Both the position numbers and the translations under genes were made by a program. 45,649 nucleotides of DNA from Flavobacteriales bacterium. GTDB taxonomy: Bacteria; Bacteroidota; Bacteroidia; Flavobacteriales_D; Sanyastnellaceae. Each line of letters begins with the position of its first letter. Within the stretch, counting starts at the first letter, position 1. The stretch lies in NCBI GenBank assembly GCA_019694805.1, contig JAIBBG010000024.1, forward strand, positions 1 through 45,649, read 5' to 3'. Positions 9,364 through 17,784 of this stretch are shown in pieces. The notes under the pieces were generated by a model. That model did not search any database, was not told the origin of the DNA, and saw only the letters and a program-made list of their open reading frames with translations.

Positions 9364-10487
9364 TGGATGAAGAAAAAAATAGCCCTGAATATTTTCTCCA
9401 TCTCATCAGAAAATCGAGAAAGGGAAAATTTAAGATTTACATCGGAATGAGCGCTGGTGTGGGAAAATCTTATCGCATGCTGCAAGAAGCACATGCACTC
9501 TTGCGCAATGGTGTTGATGTCAAAATCGGGTTTATAGAAACTCATCTTCGAGAAGAAACCCATGCTTTATTGGAAGGCTTGCCGGTAATTCCCAGGAAGA
9601 AAATCTTTTACAAGGGTAAAGAATTGGAAGAGATGGATGTACAGGCCATCATCAATCTGCATCCCGAAGTGGTAATCATTGATGAACTTGCACATACCAA
9701 TGCTTATGGAAGCCAACATGAAAAACGTTGGCAGGATGTTTTGGATGTTTTGGATGCTGGTATCAATGTCATTTCTGCCGTGAACATACAGCACATGGAG
9801 AGTTTGCATCAAGATGTCAAAGAAATTACTGGAGTGGATGTGCAAGAGAGAATACCCGATAACTTGCTGGCTATCGCCGATGAAGTAGTCAATATCGATC
9901 TTACTGCGGATGAGTTGATCACGAGATTAAAGGAAGGGAAGATATATCAGCAGGAAAAAATACCGCAGGCACTCAACCACTTCTTCAAATCGGAAAACAT
10001 TCTGCAGCTTCGTGAAATGGCACTCAAAGAAGTAGCGGCGCAAGTGGAGCGAAAAGTGGATCAGGAGGTCCCGAAGAACGTTGCCATCCGCCACGAAAAT
10101 TTTATGGCGTGCATCTCTTCAAATGAAAAGACAGCCAAAAATGTCATTCGAAAAACAGCACGTCTTGCCAGTTACTATTCTGCCAAATGGAGTGTACTTT
10201 ATGTACAAACATCTGCAGAGAGCCCTCAAAAGATTCCTCTCGATCGGCAACGCCACTTGATTAATCACTTCAAGCTGGCTACAGAACTCGGTGCAGATGT
10301 TGTACAAGTTCAACATGATAATATTGCTAAAGCCATTATTTCCGAAGCAGAGAAAAGATCCGTAACAACGATTTGTGTTGGCAAGCCTCATTTTAGTTTG
10401 TTCAGAATCATTGTGGCGACGAGCATATTTAATCAATTGCTGCGTAAGCTGACTACTTCCGATATTGATATTGTAATACTATCATGA
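9363..10487 (+). CDS. kdpD: KdpD N-terminal sensor and USP domains only
   Basis: The 374-residue protein matches the cytoplasmic N-terminal half of KdpD. It has a Walker A motif GMSAGVGKS (28-36), the IIDELAHTN motif (about 105-113) and a universal-stress-protein-like domain (about 246-374). The four membrane helices, GAF-like region and kinase core of full-length KdpD (about 890 residues) are absent. There is no sign of decay: the next gene overlaps by four bases and supplies a separate kinase. The likely role is a cytoplasmic K+/ligand-sensing module that acts on the neighbouring kinase. This split organisation is common in Bacteroidota kdp loci as I recall them. Confidence 0.93.
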   Translation: MDEEKNSPEYFLHLIRKSRKGKFKIYIGMSAGVGKSYRMLQEAHALLRNGVDVKIGFIETHLREETHALLEGLPVIPRKKIFYKGKELEEMDVQAIINLHPEVVIIDELAHTNAYGSQHEKRWQDVLDVLDAGINVISAVNIQHMESLHQDVKEITGVDVQERIPDNLLAIADEVVNIDLTADELITRLKEGKIYQQEKIPQALNHFFKSENILQLREMALKEVAAQVERKVDQEVPKNVAIRHENFMACISSNEKTAKNVIRKTARLASYYSAKWSVLYVQTSAESPQKIPLDRQRHLINHFKLATELGADVVQVQHDNIAKAIISEAEKRSVTTICVGKPHFSLFRIIVATSIFNQLLRKLTTSDIDIVILS

Positions 10488-12202
10488 AAATAAAGGCGAA
10501 ACTATACAGCGGTGTTGGCATCCTGTTTTTGCTCGTTTTGTTGCTTGCAGCAGTGGGCATGTATAACTTGTATCAGCTGAAGAACAATGCCATTGGAACT
10601 GTTTCTGATAATTACAATTCGCTGAGGTATTGCAGAAATATCCTCGGGGCATTGGATGAAAACCTGAATGATAGTTTGGTATTCGCAGACTTGCAGATGA
10701 ATTATGAGAAACAGCGCAACAACATCACAGAATCGGGCGAAGCTGAACTCACACAAAAGCTTGGTCAGGGAATAAATAGGTGGAAGAATGGAGATCACTC
10801 TGCATTGCTCATGGATGAATTGCGGCAAACGACCTATGCCATCATGGATCTCAACATGAGTGTCATCCATCGCGAAGAAAATTTGGCCATAGTTATGGCC
10901 AATAGAGCCACAATTTGGATTGCCATCAGTGGAACTTTATCGTTGATTGTGGCTTTCACCTTGCTCTTGAATTTGCCTGGCAGTGTTGCAAATCCGGTGA
11001 GGGAACTTACATCATCCATCCGTGATATTGCCGCAAGAAATTATTCCAGAAGATTACATTTTGATCGGCAAGATGAGTTTGGTGATCTCGCCAATGCATT
11101 CAATGTCATGGCTGAAAAACTTCAGGAGTATGAACACAGCAATCTGGCGGAAATATTAACCGAGAAGAAAAGGATTGAAACCCTCATCAACAACATGCAT
11201 GATCCAGTCATTGGATTGGATGAACAAAATCACATCGTATTTATCAATCATGAGGCATTAATGGTCTCTGGTTTGAAAGAGTCGGAAGTTCTTGGGAAAC
11301 CAGCACAGGATATCGCACTTCAAAATGATTTGTTGAGATTGCTTATTGCAGATTTATTCGAAAACAAAAACAATGAGAAGCCATTGCGGATCTATGCCGA
11401 TAACAAGGAAAGCTATTTCAATAAAGAAGTGTTTGAAATCACCATCAAGCCAACTGGAGAAAATGATCAGAAATTGATTGGCCATGTCATTCTTCTGAAA
11501 AATGTCACTCCTTTCAAAGAATTGGATATAGCCAAAACAAATTTTATTGCCACAGTTTCGCATGAATTGAAAACCCCTATTTCTTCACTGATGTTGAGTT
11601 TAAAACTGATGGAGAAGGAAAGAGGCGGAACATTGAGCGCGGATCAAAAGTTTTTGCTGGCAAGCATGAAAGAGGACAGTGAACGACTTCTCAAAATCAC
11701 GGGGGAATTATTGAATTTGTCACAGGCTGAAACTGGCAATATCAGGATTTCTATGTCTGCTTGCGATCCTTCTGAAGTGCTATCGAGATCTATGGATGCA
11801 GTGCAACAAATTGCGCAGAAGCATCAGGTTAAGCTGGAGTGTTTCTTTCCGAATGAAGCAAAGATGATGAATGCAGACATGGAAAAAACAAGTTGGGTAT
11901 TGATCAATTTATTGAACAATGCGATACGATATTCTCCTGCCGGTGCGGCTGTAACTGTTCATTTGACCCACGATGAGAACTATGTGAAATTTACAATCGG
12001 CGATCAGGGAAAAGGGATTCACCCTGATCATGCGTCAAAAATATTCAAGCGTTACTATCAGGTTCCTGGAAGCGAACCAGGAACTGGTATCGGTCTTGCT
12101 ATTTGTCGGGAATTTATTGAGGCGCAAGGCGGTGAAATTTGGTTCGATTCTGAATATGGAATAGGAAGCACATTTTGTTTTACGCTTCCAATATTCAGAT
12201 GA
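10484..12202 (+). CDS. HAMP-PAS sensor histidine kinase of the kdp locus
   Basis: The 572-residue protein has membrane helices at about 8-28 and 144-164 flanking a periplasmic or extracytoplasmic domain of about 115 residues, a HAMP linker (about 165-218), a PAS domain (about 228-345), a HisKA domain with H-box TVSHELKTPISSL (phosphoacceptor His360) and an ATPase domain with N-box NLLNNAIRYSP, G1 DQGKGI and G2 GTGIGLAI. It overlaps kdpD by four bases. It probably takes the place of the missing KdpD kinase half and phosphorylates the sigma-54-type regulator at 2224. Partnership is inferred from position. Confidence 0.92.
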   Translation: MKIKAKLYSGVGILFLLVLLLAAVGMYNLYQLKNNAIGTVSDNYNSLRYCRNILGALDENLNDSLVFADLQMNYEKQRNNITESGEAELTQKLGQGINRWKNGDHSALLMDELRQTTYAIMDLNMSVIHREENLAIVMANRATIWIAISGTLSLIVAFTLLLNLPGSVANPVRELTSSIRDIAARNYSRRLHFDRQDEFGDLANAFNVMAEKLQEYEHSNLAEILTEKKRIETLINNMHDPVIGLDEQNHIVFINHEALMVSGLKESEVLGKPAQDIALQNDLLRLLIADLFENKNNEKPLRIYADNKESYFNKEVFEITIKPTGENDQKLIGHVILLKNVTPFKELDIAKTNFIATVSHELKTPISSLMLSLKLMEKERGGTLSADQKFLLASMKEDSERLLKITGELLNLSQAETGNIRISMSACDPSEVLSRSMDAVQQIAQKHQVKLECFFPNEAKMMNADMEKTSWVLINLLNNAIRYSPAGAAVTVHLTHDENYVKFTIGDQGKGIHPDHASKIFKRYYQVPGSEPGTGIGLAICREFIEAQGGEIWFDSEYGIGSTFCFTLPIFR

Positions 12203-12286
12203 ATTACCCCATTGTGAAATTCTCCGTTGATAATCTTTAGCGCTCCTGAAGTTTGTCATTTTGTCCTTTGAACATCTTCGCCCCGT

Positions 12287-13756
12287 ATGAAATTTTTGAC
12301 CAAAAGGTTAGGAACATGGCTCCTCATGTTTATGACTGTTGTACTCGCGCACTCACAACAGGACAGTAGCATATCTGTAGCTGATAAGCAGGAACTGCAA
12401 AACCTTTTCCGCTCCAAACAAGTGATGATGGCATCTTTAGGGTATTTCAAAGCGAAGCCTTCATTTCTCAATAACACCGTCCAAGCTGGCGACTATCAAA
12501 GCTTTTGGTACCATGACAGTTACTTGTTGTTTGGTTTTGGACAAGGAAAGTATCAACGATCAAGTGAGTATGTCTTGAATCAACCAGACACATTTGCGTT
12601 CAATGATTTTAGTTTGGGATTCAATTTCAATATTCCTAAATGGAATGTTGGTAGAAGGCTTTGGGACATCAGCGGTGTGATGTTGGCCCCACAAATCGGC
12701 ATATGTTACAATGTTCTGAACATTGGCGATGAAAATGTGAAGGGACTAAAAGTACTTCCATCCCTTAGCCTACAGTTGCCATATGGTTCGGTGGATCTAC
12801 GCGTTAATATGGATGTGAAGGGCGGAGATCATGCTTTGGCGAAAGGATTCAGTGTTTATCCCGAAGTGGGAATTCGAATAGATGGACTCTATAACATCTT
12901 TGATCCGGAATGGGTCACCAATGGCCACTATGAAGGAACACGTAGCTGGAAAACTGTCGATGTGCAAACGACATATGAACGTGATGAATTGAGTAGAGAG
13001 TTGTATGAAGTGACAATTAGAACCGAGACTCAGCATGTTGAACATTACAACTTTGATGCATATGCTCGCAACATAGGTCCTTTCGTGGCTATTGGTCCGC
13101 GATTCACTTTCAACAATCTGGACTATGCTGGAAATACCAGGATGTTTGGACTTGGTATTTCTGGAAGAATGCCCATGTATGGTCTAGACTTTTTTGCTGA
13201 TTATGGAAAACTTGGATATGCTTCATCCTATGAGCTTCCAGAAGTTATTGGTTCACCTAAACCAGATGGAAACAAGATCAACAAAAAGGATTATTTGTTT
13301 GCAGGTACGTACGACGCCATGAGAATAGGTGGTCGTGTTGGTTTTGATGTGATAGAAGGCCTGATGAGATTTTTCTACAGATCGCCGGACGGTGGTGCTT
13401 CCGCTACGAAATTCACCCGATTGATTGGTGGATTAGGAGGCGGTTATGCAACGGTCGAATCGCCGGATTACTATCGGTCCTATGCACCATATTATTTGGA
13501 TTCACTGAGCAATGCTGATTATACAAGACTTACATCAGCTACCAATGATGCACGCTTCGGTGAGAACACGACGTTTTTCACTTATTTCATCAGTTTTGAA
13601 GTAGGTGCAGTTTCAGTGAGTTGGGAGAATTATAGGTACAAATACGCACCACTCGCCAATGTGAGAACCATGACGGTGTCCTATATGTTGCCATATAACA
13701 GGCTCATTAAACGTTATAGAAATCTTCGTCTCATGAAAAAAGCCATGGAGGATTGA
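12287..13756 (+). CDS. Exported beta-rich protein of unknown function
   Basis: The 489-residue product has a signal peptide (cleavage near LAHSQ) followed by a long soluble or barrel-like region rich in aromatic residues and short alternating strands, for example FNDFSLGFNFNIPKW and VGAVSVSWENYRYKYAP. It ends in a basic tail rather than a terminal aromatic residue, so it is not a textbook outer-membrane barrel. It begins 84 bases after the kdp kinase stop on the same strand, with no terminator visible between, and is followed by two further exported proteins. No family is recognised. Confidence 0.8.
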   Translation: MKFLTKRLGTWLLMFMTVVLAHSQQDSSISVADKQELQNLFRSKQVMMASLGYFKAKPSFLNNTVQAGDYQSFWYHDSYLLFGFGQGKYQRSSEYVLNQPDTFAFNDFSLGFNFNIPKWNVGRRLWDISGVMLAPQIGICYNVLNIGDENVKGLKVLPSLSLQLPYGSVDLRVNMDVKGGDHALAKGFSVYPEVGIRIDGLYNIFDPEWVTNGHYEGTRSWKTVDVQTTYERDELSRELYEVTIRTETQHVEHYNFDAYARNIGPFVAIGPRFTFNNLDYAGNTRMFGLGISGRMPMYGLDFFADYGKLGYASSYELPEVIGSPKPDGNKINKKDYLFAGTYDAMRIGGRVGFDVIEGLMRFFYRSPDGGASATKFTRLIGGLGGGYATVESPDYYRSYAPYYLDSLSNADYTRLTSATNDARFGENTTFFTYFISFEVGAVSVSWENYRYKYAPLANVRTMTVSYMLPYNRLIKRYRNLRLMKKAMED

Positions 13757-13758
13757 TC

Positions 13759-14604
13759 TTGAAAAAAGCGATTTTATCTTTTGTAGTGACATTGTTTCTC
13801 CAGTTAAACTGCGTCGCCCAACCCAATGTGATCATGCCAGAGAAGATGTTGCTTTTTGCAGCATATCGTGGTGCTGATTTTTTCAATATGCATGGAAGCG
13901 AAGAAAAGTTTTCCGGCTTCACAGGTTTATATGGACATATAAAATGGAGAAAACTATCACTGGTTGCTGATATGACATATATGGATCGCATGATAGATGA
14001 TCAGCAAATCATCAAACCATTTTTCAATAACACCTACCGACTGAGTGTAGGTAATGGTATTTGTTTTACCGTAGGATATGCTGATAACAGATGGGTTTCA
14101 CAAGCGCCATCTCCATTTTCTGATGTAATTACAACAGTTAGTGATGACAATGGCCATCAATATCAACTTAAAAATCCTTTGATAACATATTCCGCCCCAA
14201 GTGCTTTATTCGGATATCATTTTATGACTTCCAGTATCAATGAATCAGGCAACACAGAACTGATTGTTGATGATTACGATCGTGCGCATGCGAAGAAGTA
14301 TCGTTCTACCTGGCTTATCAGCGGGACTATTGATTTGATGTATGCCCTGGATGTGAAAGCTGAAACAGACATTCTTTACAGCCCATATGGCTATTACGTC
14401 CCCAGAAAATTGCACGTGAATACCCCCATCAAGGAACGAAAGTTTGGTGTACAAATGAAAATGGTGATTACCACTCCATATCTATTCGGACTGTATATGA
14501 GCATCGGCTTACTTCCAAGCGCTTTTTCTACGGAAGTCGACAACAAGACCAATATCAATGCGCGCGCAGGAATTGTATTGAATTTTTCAAGAGCTAAAGA
14601 ATGA
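13759..14604 (+). CDS. Exported beta-rich protein of unknown function
   Basis: The product of about 281 residues has a signal peptide (MKKAILSFVVTLFLQLNCVAQ) and a beta-rich body with a strand-like pattern to its end (AGIVLNFSRAKE). The start is taken as TTG 13759: a good Shine-Dalgarno GGAGG (13747-13751) lies seven bases upstream, whereas the TTG at 13753 is almost on top of it. A Shine-Dalgarno this strong is unusual in Bacteroidota. The gene follows its neighbour by two bases and overlaps the next by four. Function is unknown; an outer-membrane barrel is plausible. Confidence 0.78.
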   Translation: MKKAILSFVVTLFLQLNCVAQPNVIMPEKMLLFAAYRGADFFNMHGSEEKFSGFTGLYGHIKWRKLSLVADMTYMDRMIDDQQIIKPFFNNTYRLSVGNGICFTVGYADNRWVSQAPSPFSDVITTVSDDNGHQYQLKNPLITYSAPSALFGYHFMTSSINESGNTELIVDDYDRAHAKKYRSTWLISGTIDLMYALDVKAETDILYSPYGYYVPRKLHVNTPIKERKFGVQMKMVITTPYLFGLYMSIGLLPSAFSTEVDNKTNINARAGIVLNFSRAKE

Positions 14605-15359
14605 GAATATCCATTTATATCATGATAATCATCGTGTTTTTCTCCTGCACCAAGGATAGAAAAATGTATGATGAGCAAAATTACAACGCAGTAAACAGCA
14701 ATATAACCATTACCCAAACAACGACAGATGTATTGAGTTTATCTGATTCTCTGATGCATTCTACTGAAGATTCAGTCTTGTTTCAAGGTGTATTTTTCGA
14801 TAAAGTGTTCGCCGGAGATTCAGTTTGGATGACATTGGATTTTGGTGATACCACGAACACGGATGCTGATGGAAAAAAGCGTGAGGGAACCATTTTGATT
14901 GTTTATCCACTCACGTATCAATCGGAAGGTACACAATTCTCTTTACAGTTTGAAAACTACGGAGTCAATGGTGTCATGTACAATGGAAAAATGCTGGTTA
15001 AATACGTGACCACTCAAAATGCGTTTCGATTATTTGAAGTGCACGCTCAGCATTTGTCGCATGTCATTTTTGGTCAAACAGGAATTGTGACTTTGAACGT
15101 AGAGTTGCGAACCCGAGGACTCAATAATTCCGCCTGGATGAAAGGTGAAATGAATTGTGTTGGTGAACTTGACTATAACTCACTGATCGTAGATAGTATT
15201 TATCATGACCCGCTCTCCAAATGTTTTGAAGTGGGCAAATGCAGTGTAACCCATGATAACTTCAGTGCATTGATCCATTATGGCGATGGACAACAAGATA
15301 AACTGGCTACCGCAACTTCAGATCTTTTTCGATACATTATCGATTTGAAGAGCCTGTGA
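14601..15359 (+). CDS. Lipoprotein of unknown function
   Basis: The 252-residue protein begins with a short hydrophobic segment ending in the lipobox IVFFSC, placing the lipidated cysteine at residue 16. The mature part contains LDFGDTTNTDADGKKREGTI, a pattern like the DFG...TDxxGxxRxGxI segment seen in several uncharacterised Bacteroidota lipoproteins, in which the segment looks beta-structured. It overlaps the preceding gene by four bases, so these three exported proteins form one translational unit. The 3' end overlaps the convergent gene at 15318 by 42 bases. No function is recognised. Confidence 0.82.
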   Translation: MRISIYIMIIIVFFSCTKDRKMYDEQNYNAVNSNITITQTTTDVLSLSDSLMHSTEDSVLFQGVFFDKVFAGDSVWMTLDFGDTTNTDADGKKREGTILIVYPLTYQSEGTQFSLQFENYGVNGVMYNGKMLVKYVTTQNAFRLFEVHAQHLSHVIFGQTGIVTLNVELRTRGLNNSAWMKGEMNCVGELDYNSLIVDSIYHDPLSKCFEVGKCSVTHDNFSALIHYGDGQQDKLATATSDLFRYIIDLKSL

Positions 15360-15839
15360 TTCTCTTGAATGATTAACCTTTGATGAATAAGGTTTCTTCG
15401 AGTTCGTTTCTATCACATCACGGATACTTTCCAAAAAGGCAACCATACCACTTTTCGAATGCTCATATCGGGATTCATCAGCATAGCCTTTTTGAGTCCA
15501 AGTTAATTCAGTGCTGTTACCAGAAATGACCTTCAATTCATACATGACTTCTGAATAATTTTCCGGGTCATCATCCATTCCTGAGAATCCTGACCAATAA
15601 GAATAACGAATTTTTTGCAGGGGTTCGATTTCTAAAATCACACCGTGATCACGGTATGTCATTCCTTCATATTCGCCTTGAAATACAATTTCACTGCCCA
15701 CTCGCCAATCGGTTATGGTTTCTGTTCCGTAGAGATATTTGGTGATGATTTTCGGATCGGTCATTCCTTTCCAAACCTGTTCTGCAGATGCGGAAATAAT
15801 AATGGATTGTGATACCAATAGATCGTGACGCATGTTCAT
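15318..15839 (-). CDS. SRPBCC/AHSA1-like protein
   Basis: The 173-residue cytoplasmic protein opens with VSQSIIISASAEQVWKGMTDP and continues with the tryptophan- and glycine-rich strands (DWRVGSEIVFQGEYEG, IRYSYWSGF) of the START-like SRPBCC superfamily, AHSA1 branch. Such proteins bind hydrophobic ligands or act as Hsp90-activator-like domains; the ligand cannot be told. A C-terminal extension of about 40 polar residues looks unstructured and is the part that overlaps the convergent lipoprotein gene. The start may be Met1 (15839) or Met3 (15833). Confidence 0.82.
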   Translation of the reverse strand: MNMRHDLLVSQSIIISASAEQVWKGMTDPKIITKYLYGTETITDWRVGSEIVFQGEYEGMTYRDHGVILEIEPLQKIRYSYWSGFSGMDDDPENYSEVMYELKVISGNSTELTWTQKGYADESRYEHSKSGMVAFLESIRDVIETNSKKPYSSKVNHSRESQALQIDNVSKKI

Positions 15840-15853
15840 TGAATTTGATTTGC

Positions 15854-15861
15854 CAAAAGTA
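15854..15861 (-). promoter_or_regulatory. Candidate -7 element for the AHSA1 gene, with a nearby palindrome
   Basis: TACTTTTG on the minus strand matches TAnnTTTG exactly and ends 14 bases before the ATG at 15839. No good TTG lies at the -33 position. Further right in the same intergenic region, CCATATTAAGTATGG (15925-15939) is an inverted repeat that could be an operator for either divergent gene. Confidence 0.35.
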
Positions 15862-16038
15862 GACTTGTTGTGCCGTGTTGTTGGTAGGCGAATGATAATT
15901 TCTCTTACTTACAACCTGCTGCAGCCATATTAAGTATGGATTGACTATTCATACACAACAATTTTCTTCTGTATGGCGTTACCCCAAAAAGCATTCCTAT
16001 GAAGAGAGTCTTACCTATTCACTTTAACGCACTGTTCG

Positions 16039-16716
16039 ATGAGAAAGGTAACAATCATTTTCAAGGTTATGTCAGCCATGCTTGTACTATTCGGACTGCA
16101 TCAGCCCCTCAACGCAAGTGGTCTTTTTTTCGGAAAAGAAAGACATCCTTTTAAACCAGGGCCTGGCACCATTTCATTAGGTGCTCGCAATACCATGAAT
16201 GTTTTTTTCGAATCTCCTGATATGATTGGTCAAGGTGCGGGCGGATCATTTAGAATTCAGATCGGTGAAAGATTGAACACAGAATGGTTTGCAGATTATG
16301 TGAGCAGTAACCTTTATCAACGAGCTGAGCGAATTGACAAACACATCGGATGGAATGTGATGTTGTATTTAATTGATCCTAAGGGGTTTGACAGGACACT
16401 TGCGCCGTTTCTGGCTGCGGGTCATTGTTTCGATTATACAGGAATAAGTCTACATGGTAAAAATCAGCCGACCATTGGCAAATGGACAAGTGCCGTTCAA
16501 ATGTCATTGGGCACACACTATAACATCAACAACAGATTTGATATCACTCTCTCGTCTCTCTATGATCTTCATTTGGGACGCGAGGTTGAAGTGGAGTTAA
16601 CGCCGACCAATACAGTAGAAATAGAACGAAATCGAAATGCAGGTTGGGAAGGGCACATCATGCTCATACTAAGTGTAAACTATAAAATAGCTCGACTATG
16701 GAGATCGGAGAATTGA
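16039..16716 (+). CDS. Small exported beta-barrel-like protein
   Basis: The 225-residue product has a signal peptide (cleavage near LNASG) and a strand-turn pattern with regular glycine and aromatic residues (GTISLGARNTMNVFFESP, FDITLSSLYDLHLGREVEV), consistent with an eight-stranded outer-membrane barrel. It is followed by a second protein of similar type whose frame overlaps its end by 19 bases. No specific family is recognised. A hairpin terminator after the second gene suggests a two-gene transcript. Confidence 0.75.
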   Translation: MRKVTIIFKVMSAMLVLFGLHQPLNASGLFFGKERHPFKPGPGTISLGARNTMNVFFESPDMIGQGAGGSFRIQIGERLNTEWFADYVSSNLYQRAERIDKHIGWNVMLYLIDPKGFDRTLAPFLAAGHCFDYTGISLHGKNQPTIGKWTSAVQMSLGTHYNINNRFDITLSSLYDLHLGREVEVELTPTNTVEIERNRNAGWEGHIMLILSVNYKIARLWRSEN

Positions 16717-17321
16717 ATTACTTTTTGCAGTCGCTGAATAGAGCGGCATCTAAATACTGTATAATGGTCGCTACATTATGCTTATTTCATTCATCGTATG
16801 CACTGGATATATGGGAATCCAGACGTGGTTTTGTGCGAACACAAGCCAATCTTGCACCAGGGCTTATGCAAAATCAGTCGCGTGTGAATGCATACATCGC
16901 TGGCGATATGGATATTTTCTTGGATGATCAGTTCTCTTTTGCGGGTTCTGCATGGTATTCATTTTCGACCATCAGAAATGGACAAACAGGGGTAACCATG
17001 AACCACTCCATTTTTTGGGGAGGTTCATATCATTGGTTAGATGCTGGGAGATTTGATCCTTATCTCACGCTGCAACCGGGATTTGGCGTAGCACGTGCGA
17101 ACTATTTGAATCGAGGAGAACTTGCTACCTCCGCTGTCGAGGTCGTACCATTGGTTTCGGTTTCAATTGGATGCAACTACTATGTTGGTTCTATGTTTCA
17201 CTTTTTATTTAGGCTACAGGCAGTTTCCGGTCACTTGAGCAGCGATATGCCACAACCGATGAGTTTGAATGAACTCAGGTGCTCCGTAGGACTCGGATAC
17301 AACTTGAGAGCTTTCCATTGA
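16698..17321 (+). CDS. Small exported beta-barrel-like protein
   Basis: The frame encodes up to 207 residues. The hydrophobic signal segment (CIMVATLCLFHSSYA) lies at residues 21-35, so translation may begin either at ATG 16698, overlapping the previous gene, or at ATG 16764 (MVATLCLF), which gives a very short signal n-region. The mature part is beta-rich (FAGSAWYSFSTI, VSVSIGCNYYVG, CSVGLGYNLRAFH) and looks like an outer-membrane barrel. It pairs with the gene at 16039. Function is unknown. Confidence 0.7.
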   Translation: MEIGELNYFLQSLNRAASKYCIMVATLCLFHSSYALDIWESRRGFVRTQANLAPGLMQNQSRVNAYIAGDMDIFLDDQFSFAGSAWYSFSTIRNGQTGVTMNHSIFWGGSYHWLDAGRFDPYLTLQPGFGVARANYLNRGELATSAVEVVPLVSVSIGCNYYVGSMFHFLFRLQAVSGHLSSDMPQPMSLNELRCSVGLGYNLRAFH

Positions 17322-17347
17322 TAAAGTTCTGCACCTGCGTGGGGTAG

Positions 17348-17387
17348 AAGTTGATTTAACCGTTTCATCACGGTGGGTCAACTTTTT
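17348..17387 (+). terminator. Rho-independent terminator after the barrel-gene pair
   Basis: A long imperfect stem pairs 17348-17363 (AAGTTGATTTAACCGT) with 17370-17384 (ACGGTGGGTCAACTT) around the loop TTCATC, followed by a short T-run. It separates the beta-barrel pair from the ars operon. Confidence 0.65.
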
Positions 17388-17398
17388 CATCATGGAAA

Positions 17399-17427
17399 CA
17401 TCGTAATATTGCGATGAAATCTATTTG
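17399..17427 (+). promoter_or_regulatory. ArsR operator and promoter of the arsenic operon
   Basis: CATCGTAATATTGCGATG (17399-17416) is an 18-base palindrome with one mismatch, a type of site expected for ArsR/SmtB repressors. A near-consensus -7 element TCTATTTG (17420-17427) follows, 21 bases before the arsR ATG, so the repressor would sit over the promoter and control its own operon. The palindrome is seen directly; its use by this ArsR is inferred. Confidence 0.6.
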
Positions 17428-17448
17428 TCACGATTTGGTAGAATAAAG

Positions 17449-17781
17449 ATGGGTACAACGAAGACCGAAGAATTTAAGATCAAAGACAACACCATTGCGA
17501 AATATGCCAAGGCATTCGCTCATCCGGCGCGTGTTGCCATTTTAAAATTGCTCATTAGAAGGCAGAGTTGCATATGTGGCGATTTGGTAGATGAATTGCC
17601 ACTTTCACAAAGCACCGTATCCCAACATCTCAAAGAACTAAAAGATGCCGGACTGATTAAAGGAAGCATCGATGGTGCGAAAGTTTGTTATTGCATTGAT
17701 GAAAAGGAATGGGCGAACGCGAAAAAATATTTGAATGAACTTTTTGAATTACATATAAAAACCAACGGTAACTGTTGCTGA
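17449..17781 (+). CDS. arsR: ArsR-family metalloregulator
   Basis: The 110-residue repressor has a winged-helix DNA-binding domain (recognition region [20 protein letters not shown], 51-70). Candidate metalloid ligands are Cys41 and Cys43 in SCICGDL, Cys80 and Cys82 in KVCYCID, and a terminal Cys109-Cys110 pair. The CxC near the DNA-binding helix occupies the place of the As(III) site of classical ArsR. The upstream TTG at 17425 would remove the -7 element from the leader, so ATG 17449 is chosen. It heads a three-gene operon with an aquaporin (three-base gap) and a phosphatase-fold protein. As(III)/Sb(III) sensing is likely. Confidence 0.9.
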   Translation: MGTTKTEEFKIKDNTIAKYAKAFAHPARVAILKLLIRRQSCICGDLVDELPLSQSTVSQHLKELKDAGLIKGSIDGAKVCYCIDEKEWANAKKYLNELFELHIKTNGNCC

Positions 17782-17784
17782 TCT

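Noticed and set aside
9363..10487. kdpD as a truncated pseudogene
   Set aside because: Motifs are intact, gene junctions overlap by one and four bases, and a separate kinase follows, so this is an organised split rather than decay.
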